14,651 bases of DNA. It comes from Lentihominibacter faecis. GTDB lineage: Bacteria; Bacillota; Clostridia; Peptostreptococcales; Anaerovoracaceae. This document shows positions 1 through 7,030 of this stretch, one piece after another. Both the position numbers and the translations under genes were made by a program. Location: assembly GCF_014306095.1 (NCBI RefSeq), contig NZ_JACRWC010000012.1:1-14651 (forward strand), given 5' to 3'. The notes below the pieces were generated by a model that did not search any database, was not told where the DNA came from, and saw nothing but the letters and a program-made list of their open reading frames with translations. The number at the start of each line of letters is the position of its first letter. Within the stretch, counting starts at the first letter, position 1.

Positions 1-12
1 TATACTTGTCAT

Positions 13-83
13 GCGGAAACCTCCAGTGTATGGTTTTGTGTGGTAACTTAACTTTAACACAGAATTGAAGTTTCCGCTTTTTC
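13..83 (+). terminator. Possible terminator-like inverted repeat upstream of the ligase
   Basis: GCGGAAAC at 13-20 is repeated inverted as GTTTCCGC at 70-77, followed at once by a T-rich run (78-83). The 49-nt loop is far larger than a normal intrinsic terminator, so this may instead be an operator or coincidence. It would end a + strand transcript entering from the left of the window. Confidence 0.25.
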
Positions 84-85
84 TT

Positions 86-119
86 TATTTAGTTGTAACA
101 CATGTATTGTAATCCTACA
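86..119 (+). repeat. Left copy of a perfect 34-bp inverted repeat
   Basis: Starts TATTTAGTTGTAACAC and ends TGTAATCCTACA. The exact reverse complement lies at 10692-10725, and the match stops sharply at both ends. Internally it has two TTGTAA direct repeats separated by 8 bp around an ACATGT core. It ends 31 bp before the predicted -35 box of the acyl-CoA ligase promoter. The repeat could be a recombination site, a terminal inverted repeat (TA dinucleotides bound a 32-bp inner version) or a regulator binding site. Confidence 0.9.
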
Positions 120-150
120 CACCCGACCTGCCCAACTATTCGTGAGCACA

Positions 151-179
151 TTGACCTTACAGCAAATATATGGTACGAT
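151..179 (+). promoter_or_regulatory. Predicted sigma-A promoter of the acyl-CoA ligase
   Basis: TTGACC (151-156) and TACGAT (174-179) are separated by exactly 17 bp, which predicts a start near 186. A hairpin at 185-209 (10-bp stem with one G-U pair, 5-nt loop) would then sit at the very 5' end of the mRNA. The hairpin has no U-tract after it, so it more likely stabilises the message than terminates it. Confidence 0.55.
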
Positions 180-281
180 AAACGGAGCTTGTGCTTTTGG
201 CACAGGCTCTACTCATTTATGGAAGCAACACGTTTCCGGAGGATGGAGAATCAAACAAAAACACGAAAGGACGGGGAGACC

Positions 282-1916
282 ATGCCGGTAACCGATTTAC
301 TTGAAAGAAACCATAAGCTTTACAGCGATGAAGTCGCTCTCGTAGAGCTGAACCCAATGATGAAAGATCACAGAAAGACCACCTGGAAGGAGTACGATCT
401 GGTACAGCAGACATCCTCGACCCCTTATCGAAGAGAAATCACATGGAGCATCTTTGATGAAAAGGCTAATAGAGTTGCCAATATGCTTCTTTCCAGAGGG
501 ATCAAGAAGGGTGACCGAGTAGCGATCCTCATGTTCAACTGCCTGGAATGGCTGCCGATCTATTTCGGGATCCTGAAGACAGGTGCCATCGCCGTACCGT
601 TCAATTTCCGGTTTTCGGCGGATGAAATCAAATACTGCGCTGATCTGGCAGAGGTGCATATCCTCATGTTCGGTCCGGAATTTATCGGACGTATAGAATC
701 TATCGAAGAAGACCTGAGCAAGGGCAGACTGCTGATTTACGTTGGGGACGGATGCCCTACCTTCGCGGAAAGCTATCGTGAACTGGTGGCAGACTGCTCA
801 AGCCAGCCGCCACTGGTGCGTCTTGATGATGATGACGATGCAGCGATCTATTTCTCTTCGGGAACAACTGGATTCCCCAAGGCAATTTTACATAATCACG
901 AAAGTCTGATGCAGGCTGCACAGATGGAACAGAAGCATCACGAAACGAGTCGAGACGATGTGTTCCTGTGCATCCCGCCTCTTTATCACACCGGTGCGAA
1001 ATTCCACTGGATGGGAAGCCTGTGTGCAGGCAGCAGGGCTGTGCTCCTTAAAGGTACGACACCGGAGATCATCCTGGATGCCGTTTCCAAGGAACACTGC
1101 ACGATTGTGTGGCTGCTGGTTCCATGGGCTCAGGATATCCTCGACAGCCTGGATCGCGGCGATATCAAGCTGGAAGACTATGATCTGGACCAGTGGAGAC
1201 TTATGCATATCGGTGCACAGCCGGTACCGCCATCATTGATCACCCACTGGAAAGAATACTTCCCGAATCATAAATACGACACCAACTACGGCCTGTCGGA
1301 ATCCACCGGACCGGGATGCGTTCACCTGGGTATGGAAAACATCCACAAAGTCGGTGCCATCGGCGTGCCGGGCTATCGCTGGAAGTGCAGGATCGTGGAC
1401 GAAAACGGCGTGGAAGTGCCGCAGGGAGACGTAGGAGAACTCTGCGTCAAGGGACCTGGCGTCATGACTTGCTACTACAACGACCCAGAAGCTACAGCCA
1501 AGGCTCTGAAGGACGGATGGTTGTATACCGGCGATATGGCCATGCAGGACGAGGACGGATTCATTTTCCTGGTAGACAGAAAGAAGGACGTTATCGTCAG
1601 CGGTGGAGAAAATATCTATCCGGTACAGATCGAAAACTTCCTCAGCGCTTACGACAAGGTGAAAGACGTTGCAGTCATCGGTCTTCCGGACAAGCGTCTG
1701 GGCGAGATCACCGGTGCCATCATCGAAGTCAAAGACGGTATGGAATGCACCGAAGAAGAGATCGAGGATTACTGCAAAGAGCTGCCGCGCTACAAGCGTC
1801 CGAAGAAGATCATCTTCGCAGAAGTACCGCGTAATGCGACCGGCAAGATCGAAAAACCGGCGCTGCGTAAAAAATACGGCGCAGACAAGCTGGTAGAACA
1901 GCAGAACAGAAGCTAG
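282..1916 (+). CDS. AMP-forming acyl-CoA synthetase (class I adenylate-forming ligase)
   Basis: A 544-residue cytoplasmic enzyme expected to activate a carboxylic acid with ATP and join it to CoA. All core motifs of the ANL superfamily are visible: the phosphate-binding loop YFSSGTTGFPK (190-200), YGLSEST (336-342), YTGD with Asp418, the hinge DRKKD (432-436) followed by GGENIYP, and the C-terminal RNATGK with catalytic Lys522. Length is normal for the family. The ATG at 282 was chosen because GGGGAG lies just upstream and family-like sequence begins there. The frame is open back to 102, but that part lies in the 34-bp repeat and promoter and has no family character. The substrate cannot be read from sequence; carnitine/crotonobetaine-, bile-acid- or aryl-acid-type ligases are all possible. 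A ribosome binding site and truncated cistron follow the stop, so it was once the first gene of an operon. Confidence 0.93.
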   Translation: MPVTDLLERNHKLYSDEVALVELNPMMKDHRKTTWKEYDLVQQTSSTPYRREITWSIFDEKANRVANMLLSRGIKKGDRVAILMFNCLEWLPIYFGILKTGAIAVPFNFRFSADEIKYCADLAEVHILMFGPEFIGRIESIEEDLSKGRLLIYVGDGCPTFAESYRELVADCSSQPPLVRLDDDDDAAIYFSSGTTGFPKAILHNHESLMQAAQMEQKHHETSRDDVFLCIPPLYHTGAKFHWMGSLCAGSRAVLLKGTTPEIILDAVSKEHCTIVWLLVPWAQDILDSLDRGDIKLEDYDLDQWRLMHIGAQPVPPSLITHWKEYFPNHKYDTNYGLSESTGPGCVHLGMENIHKVGAIGVPGYRWKCRIVDENGVEVPQGDVGELCVKGPGVMTCYYNDPEATAKALKDGWLYTGDMAMQDEDGFIFLVDRKKDVIVSGGENIYPVQIENFLSAYDKVKDVAVIGLPDKRLGEITGAIIEVKDGMECTEEEIEDYCKELPRYKRPKKIIFAEVPRNATGKIEKPALRKKYGADKLVEQQNRS

Positions 1917-1948
1917 AAGAAAATGCATAAAAGAGGTGATAGCTTAGA

Positions 1949-1981
1949 ATGCCAATACCACATAAGGATGTTTTAATTTAA
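1949..1981 (+). pseudogene. Truncated start of a lost cistron after the ligase
   Basis: AGAGGTGAT (1932-1940) precedes an ATG at 1949 at a workable distance. It opens a ten-codon frame, MPIPHKDVLI, that stops at 1979-1981, exactly where the ECF ATPase remnant begins. A good initiation site with no gene behind it suggests the 5' end of a gene co-transcribed with the ligase, cut by the rearrangement that joined this DNA to the ATPase fragment. The family cannot be named from ten residues. It could also be a chance ORF. Confidence 0.4.
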
Positions 1982-2437
1982 TGCCTATACGGTGCAATAG
2001 TGATTTTCCGCGGCGGGAAGCTATCCCACAGTGCAAGAACCAAGCAGTTCGGTATGGTGATGCAGGATGTCAACCATCAGCTTTTTTCGGACAGTGTGAA
2101 AAACGAGTGCTTGTCGGCCAATCCGAATGCCACCAATCAGGAGATTGAAAATCTGCTGAACAGCTTTGACCTGCTTGACTGCATCGACCGGCATCCGCTT
2201 ACCCTGTCGGGCGGACAGCGGCAGCGACTTGCCATCTGTCAGGCAATTATGGCCAAAAAGAAATTTTTGATTTTTGACGAGCCGACAAGCGGATTGGACT
2301 TCCGCCATATGTGCTAGGTGACCGAAAGGTTGAAGCAATTGTCACAGCACGGTTATATTCTGTTTGTCGTCACGCACGATTATGAATTTTTGAACCGGGC
2401 GTGTAACTGCTATGTCCGGATAGAGAAGATAAATTGA
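1982..2437 (+). pseudogene. C-terminal remnant of an ECF-type ABC transporter ATPase
   Basis: The frame opens with CLYGAIVIFRGGKLS and continues FGMVMQDVNHQLFSDSV (Q-loop), LSGGQRQRLAI (ABC signature), FLIFDEPTSGLD (Walker B and D-loop) and, after an in-frame TAG at 2315-2317, VTERLKQL...VVTHDYEF (H-loop), ending at TGA 2435-2437. The Walker A loop and everything before it are missing, so the product could not hydrolyse ATP. The MQDVNHQLFSDSV wording is typical of cobalt/vitamin-type energy-coupling-factor ATPases, including the second half of fused two-domain ATPases. It is convergent with the minus-strand cluster. The truncation and the nonsense codon are independent lesions, so the gene is dead. 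It probably once powered uptake or export tied to the neighbouring cluster. Confidence 0.88.
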
Positions 2438-2450
2438 TCGGAAAAATGAA

Positions 2451-2483
2451 AAAGCAGCGACTTTGAACGGTCAAATTTGCTTT
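2451..2483 (+). terminator. Hairpin after the ECF ATPase remnant
   Basis: AAAGCA (2451-2456) pairs with TGCTTT (2478-2483) around an inner TTTGA/TCAAA stem with an ACGG loop (2462-2475). It lies just past the remnant's last codon. There is no clear U-run, so this is a weak terminator call. Confidence 0.3.
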
Positions 2484-2500
2484 CAGATCTTCAACAGCAA

Positions 2501-2544
2501 CAGCAACCCCCACACCGATCGCCTGACCGGTGCGGGGGTTGCTG
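2501..2544. terminator. Strong hairpin at the convergent junction
   Basis: Two 17-nt arms (2501-2517 and 2528-2544) pair with a single mismatch around a 10-nt loop; the stem core is CAACCCCC/GGGGGTTG. It separates the + strand ATPase remnant from the end of the minus-strand cluster. Neither side has a good U-tract, so it may act as a roadblock or 3'-end stabiliser rather than a classic intrinsic terminator. Confidence 0.55.
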
Positions 2545-2557
2545 CGCTTATTATGTC

Positions 2558-2717
2558 TTATATCTGCATTTGATTCCTGAGCTTTTCAAGCACCAGGATT
2601 TTGTCCCCATCATACCAATCGTCGCAGTAGCTTAGCGCTTCGGTCTGCGTTCGGATAAGCCTTGCATGCATAATTTCAGCAAGGGAACGGTCAGCTTTCG
2701 CTGATGCCGTTGCCGCT
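2558..2717 (-). pseudogene. 3' remnant of a second ATC-hydrolase-family gene
   Basis: Directly after the stop of the membrane methyltransferase (which ends at 2718) the minus strand is open in another frame for about 50 codons to TAA at 2558-2560. It reads LAEIMHARLIRTQTEALSYC followed by DDWYDGD. The same block, LLHARLIRTNTCVNGCRCDY, occurs near the end of the intact ATC-hydrolase-family protein at 6257-6979, so this is the C-terminal end of a paralogue. It has no start codon or ribosome binding site of its own. It probably marks a deletion that fused the end of a downstream cistron to the methyltransferase gene. Confidence 0.6.
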
Positions 2718-3509
2718 TTACTTTCTTCCCACCAGCAATGTTGAACCGCGAAGCATCAGGCGTCCGGCTTCCTTCGGCGTCATAAAGCTGCTGTCGGTCG
2801 TGTCAATCAGTTTCACGCGCTCATAGCCCATGTCCCTGAGCTTTTGGATAAATGCCTGCATATTGCCGTATCTACGGGGCGACATCAGGTCATGGATAGC
2901 AAATGTTCCGCCTTTTTTCAGCACGCGCAGCGTTTCCAGCAGAAGCTGCTGCTTGTCCTTTCCCGTGATATTATGATAGACATAGTTGCTGGTCACCGCG
3001 TCGAAGCTCTCGTCGGGGAAATCTAGCTTTACGGCGTTCCCGCGCCTGAACGAAGCGTTCTTCACGCCCTCCGCAGCGGCGTTTTTTTCGCACAGCGGCA
3101 GGCTGAAGGAGGCGTATTCCTTGCCCCAGCGATCGATACCGATCATTTTTCCCTGGGGATTGCGCTTTGCGCAGGCAATGGTCAGCGCACCGCTGCCGCA
3201 GCCGATGTCCAGTCCCACGCCGCCCTCCGGCAGCGTGATATGCTCCGCCGTGCCGTCAATGATCTGCTTTGAGAGCTTGCGCTCGCCGTCATAGGAAAAG
3301 CTCCGATAGGCATTCACGCACCACTGGGTGTACTTTGCACAAACGACAAAGGCAATGCCGAACACCACTCCCAGCACGACGCGCAGCTTTCCGCTCACAC
3401 AGACGCCGAATACGCCGAAAACCAGCAGCAGCGCAAGGGACAGCACCGTTCCCGCGATGAGTGAAAATAGCATTCCCCTGGGGATCCAATTTTTATAGTC
3501 AGGCTTCAT
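2718..3509 (-). CDS. Membrane-anchored class I SAM-dependent methyltransferase
   Basis: A 263-residue protein with two hydrophobic segments at about 13-36 and 41-58, then a soluble Rossmann methyltransferase domain. Motif I is LDIGCGSGAL (100-109), the acidic ribose-binding residue follows in IGIDRW (Asp126), and DFPDESFDAVTSNYVYHNI plus LRVLKKGGTFAIHD are typical motif II/III regions of the UbiE-like Methyltransf_11/25 group. The domain should face the cytoplasm on a helical hairpin anchor, which suggests a membrane-bound or lipophilic acceptor. The ATG at 3509 was chosen because AAAGGAG lies 8 nt upstream; an in-frame ATG at 3548 overlaps the previous stop but lacks such a site. It is the last intact gene of the minus-strand cluster. 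The acceptor substrate is unknown. Confidence 0.88.
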   Translation of the reverse strand: MKPDYKNWIPRGMLFSLIAGTVLSLALLLVFGVFGVCVSGKLRVVLGVVFGIAFVVCAKYTQWCVNAYRSFSYDGERKLSKQIIDGTAEHITLPEGGVGLDIGCGSGALTIACAKRNPQGKMIGIDRWGKEYASFSLPLCEKNAAAEGVKNASFRRGNAVKLDFPDESFDAVTSNYVYHNITGKDKQQLLLETLRVLKKGGTFAIHDLMSPRRYGNMQAFIQKLRDMGYERVKLIDTTDSSFMTPKEAGRLMLRGSTLLVGRK

Positions 3510-3544
3510 ATTCAAGACTCCTTTTTTATTAAGTGTGCTTTCTC

Positions 3545-4537
3545 TCATAAACCACAGCCGCGATGCACCAGATCACGATGGCGGTATTGGTACTGCTCTG
3601 GCTCATTACGGACATCCATGTGGCTGCCGGCACCTGCCTCCAGCGCCTGCCACACGGGATAAGCCGCGCCGTTCTCATCAAAGAACCGCTTGATATCCCG
3701 ATTCAGTGCGCTCATTTCTTCTATTGCGTTCATGGCATGGTCAGAGGCGCAGAGTTTGCCCAGCGAGGTGGCGCACATGAGTTTAAAGAAGCGCAGACAG
3801 GTCTTGCGGTACTTTTCGCTCTCAAAATCTGCGTCCGCCTTTGGCAAAATGGCGTGCCCCGCATTTCGTATGGCACGATAGCCCTCTATGTTGGCATCCA
3901 GCAGACGGTTCAGGTACGCGGTGTCTCCCTTGAGCTTTTTCAGGTCACCGTCCGTCTTATAGCAGGCAAAGACCGCCGGCATCACAAACGCGGCATGGCA
4001 GAGCAGATAATCCTCCATATTAGGCTCGTAAGCGACCTTGTATTTTGTGCCGCAGAATATTTGCCCGATCAATTGTTTATTGGAGGCTACGTCCGGCAGC
4101 TGCCCGATGGTGATCTTTTTCAGGTCAATAGAAACGACCCGGTCAGATTCCCGATGCCCGGCAGAGAGAGCAAAGGAAAACAAGACATTTTTCTCCGGCA
4201 GTGCCGCCGCCAGCGCTCTTGCCTGCACATTGTTACCCACAAAAACGATGTTCTTCGTCCGGTTCGTTCGTAGCGTGTCCAGAACGGAATCCAACTGTGT
4301 ATAGCGCAGAACAACAAAAATCACATCGTATGCTGCATCCGGTGCAAGCGCAGTCACCACCGGAATGCGGCTGACCGAGGTGCGGGGCGAAAATTTGTCC
4401 TTGATCCGCAGTCCGTTCTTCCTGATTTCCTCTGCCCATTTTCCCCGGGCAAGCAGGGTCACGTCCTTTCCAGCACGAAACAGATTCCTTGCCAGATTGC
4501 ATCCTAAAACACCTGCACCATATACCAGAATTTTCAT
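3545..4537 (-). CDS. PanE/ApbA-fold (ketopantoate-reductase-like) oxidoreductase, divergent
   Basis: 330 residues with an N-terminal NADP-binding Rossmann fold: MKILVYGAGVLGCNL with GAGVLG at 7-12, Arg31, and VLRYTQ at 76-81 where PanE has its nucleotide-contacting lysine (here Arg78). The helical C-terminal domain follows. The PanE catalytic Lys/Asn segment is not conserved: the matching stretch MEDYLLCHAAFVMP (174-187) has no lysine, and His or Ala stands near the asparagine. The usual SMxxD/E signature is replaced by SDHAMNAIEEMSALN (265-279). A true ketopantoate reductase is therefore unlikely; reduction of another keto compound is the better guess. The ATG overlaps the upstream methyltransferase stop by 4 bp (ATGA), and GGAGG lies 6 nt before it, indicating translational coupling. 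The pantothenate operon nearby has its own reductase candidate. Confidence 0.85.
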   Translation of the reverse strand: MKILVYGAGVLGCNLARNLFRAGKDVTLLARGKWAEEIRKNGLRIKDKFSPRTSVSRIPVVTALAPDAAYDVIFVVLRYTQLDSVLDTLRTNRTKNIVFVGNNVQARALAAALPEKNVLFSFALSAGHRESDRVVSIDLKKITIGQLPDVASNKQLIGQIFCGTKYKVAYEPNMEDYLLCHAAFVMPAVFACYKTDGDLKKLKGDTAYLNRLLDANIEGYRAIRNAGHAILPKADADFESEKYRKTCLRFFKLMCATSLGKLCASDHAMNAIEEMSALNRDIKRFFDENGAAYPVWQALEAGAGSHMDVRNEPEQYQYRHRDLVHRGCGL

Positions 4538-5376
4538 TGCTTGCCTCCAAATCTAATCTTTACGATCTGCATCTTCATCATTCCGTCACCGACTCTGGCG
4601 AGAAAACGGAAAAAGCCGCTGACGGATGGATCGCGAAGGTCGTTGTAGCCCAGCATATAGCCCCGGCTGGTGACCTGCAAACGGCTGTCCCACGCGCCGA
4701 TCTCTTTGGGAGCGTAGGAAACCGCGAAATACGCGCCAACATCCTTGATCTTCGCATTCTTGAGCCATGTCTTGGCGATCATCTTCACCGCCGTCCGATT
4801 CGCAGCGTCAAATACAAGCACACCGCTGGGGAAAGAGTCCGCCATGCACTGTACCAGCGCCTTGACCTGCTCTGTCAGAAAGTAGTAGAACACGCCGGAG
4901 GCAAAGAATACTGCACCGTTTGAAGCGTCGATTTCAGAAAACCATGCCGTATCGTTCAGATTGCAGGGGATATTTTCCTCACGCTCCCCGGCGGGCAAAA
5001 GCTCGTTACGCACGGCTATGACATCGGGAAAGTCCAAATTGTACATCTTGCAGCTGCCGTTGTCGCAGGCTCTTCCGGTGCTGTCCAGCCCGCAGCCCAG
5101 ATTGACCACCGCCGCTTTGGGGTGAGATTTCAGATAATCCCGCACCTCGCAAGCAAGGTCATTCTGCCGCATGGCCACCTCCAGCGAACCGAAACGCTGC
5201 ATCAGGCTGCGAGATTTTTTCTCCGCCTCAGAAAAATCGTAGTCGATCTCGTCAATCAGGCGAACCGCTGTTTCGTCCCGGTAAAGATTCGGGTATAGTT
5301 CTGAACAGACCTTCCGCGCATACAGCGGAATGATCAGCGTCTCCTGTACGGTGTTTTTCTCAATTTTGTATTTCAT
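4534..5376 (-). CDS. LCM-family (TcmP/Ppm1-like) O-methyltransferase
   Basis: 280 residues of the leucine-carboxyl-methyltransferase family, known from polyketide O-methyltransferases such as TcmP and from Ppm1. Visible hallmarks are the N-terminal QETLIIPLYARKV (11-23), the SAM-binding VVNLGCGLDSTGRA (90-103), and YNLDFPDVIAVRNELLP (112-128), whose acidic residue binds SAM ribose. These enzymes usually methylate carboxylates or phenols of small molecules, which hints at a carboxylated intermediate in this cluster. A GTG at 5385 touches the upstream stop; the ATG at 5376 is preferred, although neither has a strong ribosome binding site and coupling is likely. The stop overlaps the start of the next gene (ATGA). 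It differs in subfamily from the four other methyltransferases here. Confidence 0.88.
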   Translation of the reverse strand: MKYKIEKNTVQETLIIPLYARKVCSELYPNLYRDETAVRLIDEIDYDFSEAEKKSRSLMQRFGSLEVAMRQNDLACEVRDYLKSHPKAAVVNLGCGLDSTGRACDNGSCKMYNLDFPDVIAVRNELLPAGEREENIPCNLNDTAWFSEIDASNGAVFFASGVFYYFLTEQVKALVQCMADSFPSGVLVFDAANRTAVKMIAKTWLKNAKIKDVGAYFAVSYAPKEIGAWDSRLQVTSRGYMLGYNDLRDPSVSGFFRFLARVGDGMMKMQIVKIRFGGKQ

Positions 5377-5385
5377 GGGTATCAC

Positions 5386-6160
5386 TCACTTTTTGATAAA
5401 TGGCAGTTCCGGCATACAGTCACGCTCGGCGATGTGTGCCAGCATTTCGGCGAGCCCCTTTGGATCGCGTATCTGATATTGCATATGCTCGTATCCTTCA
5501 AACACGGGATAATGGCCGCAGGGGTAGGCTTCCATCACTGCCTGACGGTATTTGAAATGATCTTCTATGCTGCCAAACTCGAAATAGATATGCTTTTGCA
5601 GTTCTTCGGGAAGGGACGGAAAGGGCTTATCCTCCAGGCTGTCCAGAATATGCCGCCGCAAATTTGTATAGGTCAGATTTTCCCCCTGCGGCTATAAAAT
5701 ACGGCTTTATGGAATCGTCGTCACACCACAGAACCTTTTTCAGTGTGCCGCCCTTCGACCAGTACAGGCTCCTGATAGCGAAATACAGAAACGGTGTCAT
5801 AATGCGGCGCGTACCTTTTCCGATTTGCGCAAACTGCCCGCCGTCAAAGAAAGCGTGCTCCACGGGCAGCTTCGTCTGCGTCAGAAACGCCATGGCAAGG
5901 TCTGCACCGATGGAAGAAGCGACCACCATCGCCAGCCGCTCCACGCTCTGTCGATGCAGAAAGTCCTCCACCTGCCGTATTTCGTCCAGCTTGCTGACAT
6001 ATTTCTGCCCCTCGCAGTAAACGGTGGAGGTAGGCAGAATACAGAAATACCGATCCTGTAAATATTTCGCAATCGGTTCGCTACTCGCTCCTGTCACACC
6101 CATTGCATGAAAGAACAGCACGGCAGGATTCCTCCTGTCGCCATATGTTTGAAACAGCAT
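5386..6160 (-). pseudogene. Alpha/beta hydrolase broken by a one-base frameshift
   Basis: The N-terminal part (ATG 6160, GAGGTG 6 nt upstream) carries FFHAMG (oxyanion loop, 16-21) and the nucleophile elbow VASSIGA with Ser83. It runs into a premature stop at 5627. The C-terminal part continues in another frame to TGA at 5386-5388 with NLTYTNLRRHILDSLEDKP and, near the end, GYEHMQYQI, whose His fits the catalytic base. Reading the C5 tract at 5682-5686 (G5 in the coding strand, before A4) as four bases restores one frame of 257 codons. The catalytic triad is thus split between frames. The cause may be a real mutation, phase variation at the homopolymer, or a sequencing error. Both halves keep family character with no other stops, so the lesion is recent or artefactual. 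Confidence 0.85.
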
Positions 6161-6170
6161 TTCTATCACC

Positions 6171-6251
6171 TCATATTTTCATAAAAAACACGCAGGATGC
6201 ACCCAACGTTGTGCCGAGAAAGGGAATCAGTATTCCGAGAAAAGTTTTCAT
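6171..6251 (-). pseudogene. N-terminal stub of a ZIP-family metal transporter
   Basis: A 26-residue frame with GGTGAG before its ATG encodes MKTFLGILIPFLGTTLGASC followed by VFFMKI and a stop. This matches the first transmembrane helix of bacterial ZIP (ZupT/GufA-like) divalent-metal transporters, which continue after FFMK for well over 200 residues. Here the frame ends right after FFMK, and its TGA lies in the ribosome binding site of the next gene. The remaining gene body appears deleted precisely. It starts 5 bp after the ATC-hydrolase stop, so it was a true cistron of the operon. It might still be translated as a small membrane peptide, but a remnant is the simpler reading. Confidence 0.7.
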
Positions 6252-6256
6252 TTATC

Positions 6257-6979
6257 TCACCGCCTTTGCGTGAATTGTTGCTTGTTTCGCCGAAATCCGG
6301 CTTCATCCCGATATTCGGGATGTTCTTTTACATACGGGTCCTGGTCGCCGCAGATGGTATAGTCGCACCGGCAGCCGTTCACGCAGGTGTTCGTCCGTAT
6401 AAGCCTTGCATGGAGCAACTCCATAGACGCAAAGTCCACATTACACAGGGCGGGCATAATATCCGTAAGACCGTGCTTGATAGCAAACTCCGCTGCCGGG
6501 CACGCCGTAAATTCATAATAAATAGGCTTGTCAGTTTCATAAGGCGCAACCGACATCTCGTAATCGTGCCATTTGTCGCAGCCGCTTTTCGCACGAACAA
6601 ACGCCTTGTACATCAGCTTCCTCCAGAACGGCTTGTTGCAGTCCACAAATTTCAGCTTGCGGAAAGTCGGAAGAATCAGATTTTCCTCCATCTCTTCGAT
6701 TTCACGGAACGAAGTAACTGCTTTGCAGACCACATAATAGCTCATGATGGCGATGCAGTCGTAGGTGCCGCCTACGCTGTTGTGGAAGTTCTTTTTGCCG
6801 CCCAAGTCGGTGCGCCAGTCGGAGAGAAAGACCGCGTACTGCCGCTGCACCTTTTCCCATACTGTCTCCCGCTCTGCTTCCGGATAGTGCAGGGCGATTT
6901 TTGCCTGTATCTCTTTCTTGCAAGGCTTTGAATACAGCACATGGCTTTTGCGGTCGAATGGAAGTTCGTTGTCCTTCAT
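6257..6979 (-). CDS. L-2-amino-thiazoline-4-carboxylate (ATC) hydrolase-family protein
   Basis: 240 residues, soluble, no signal peptide. The C-terminal half carries the family's recognisable blocks: YYEFTACPAAEFAIKHGL (154-171) and MELLHARLIRTNTCVNGCRC (186-205) followed by DY. Namesake enzymes hydrolyse the thiazoline ring of ATC to an S-carbamoyl-cysteine product, but most clostridial members are uncharacterised, so the reaction is not established here. It has several cysteines (160, 179, 199, 203, 205, 210). The ATG at 6979 was chosen because a doubled GGAGG lies 7 nt upstream; the in-frame ATG at 7015 has no such signal. The neighbours are a methyltransferase upstream and the ZIP stub 5 bp downstream. 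A remnant of a second family member ends the cluster, so this family seems integral to the pathway. Confidence 0.75.
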   Translation of the reverse strand: MKDNELPFDRKSHVLYSKPCKKEIQAKIALHYPEAERETVWEKVQRQYAVFLSDWRTDLGGKKNFHNSVGGTYDCIAIMSYYVVCKAVTSFREIEEMEENLILPTFRKLKFVDCNKPFWRKLMYKAFVRAKSGCDKWHDYEMSVAPYETDKPIYYEFTACPAAEFAIKHGLTDIMPALCNVDFASMELLHARLIRTNTCVNGCRCDYTICGDQDPYVKEHPEYRDEAGFRRNKQQFTQRR

Positions 6980-7030
6980 CTGATTGCCTCCCTCCTTGTT
7001 CTTTCTTGTGTGCATGAGACTATCTCAGAT

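Noticed and set aside
102..281. 60-codon N-terminal extension of the acyl-CoA ligase frame
   Set aside because: It begins inside the 34-bp repeat, runs across the predicted promoter and hairpin, has no family character, and a good ribosome binding site precedes the ATG at 282.
1233..1928. Long minus-strand ORF opposite the ligase
   Set aside because: Antisense shadow of a well-supported gene; no ribosome binding site or recognisable domain.
3510..3548. Longer start for the membrane methyltransferase overlapping the reductase stop (ATGA)
   Set aside because: Coupling is possible, but the consensus AAAGGAG sits inside this extension and points to the ATG at 3509.
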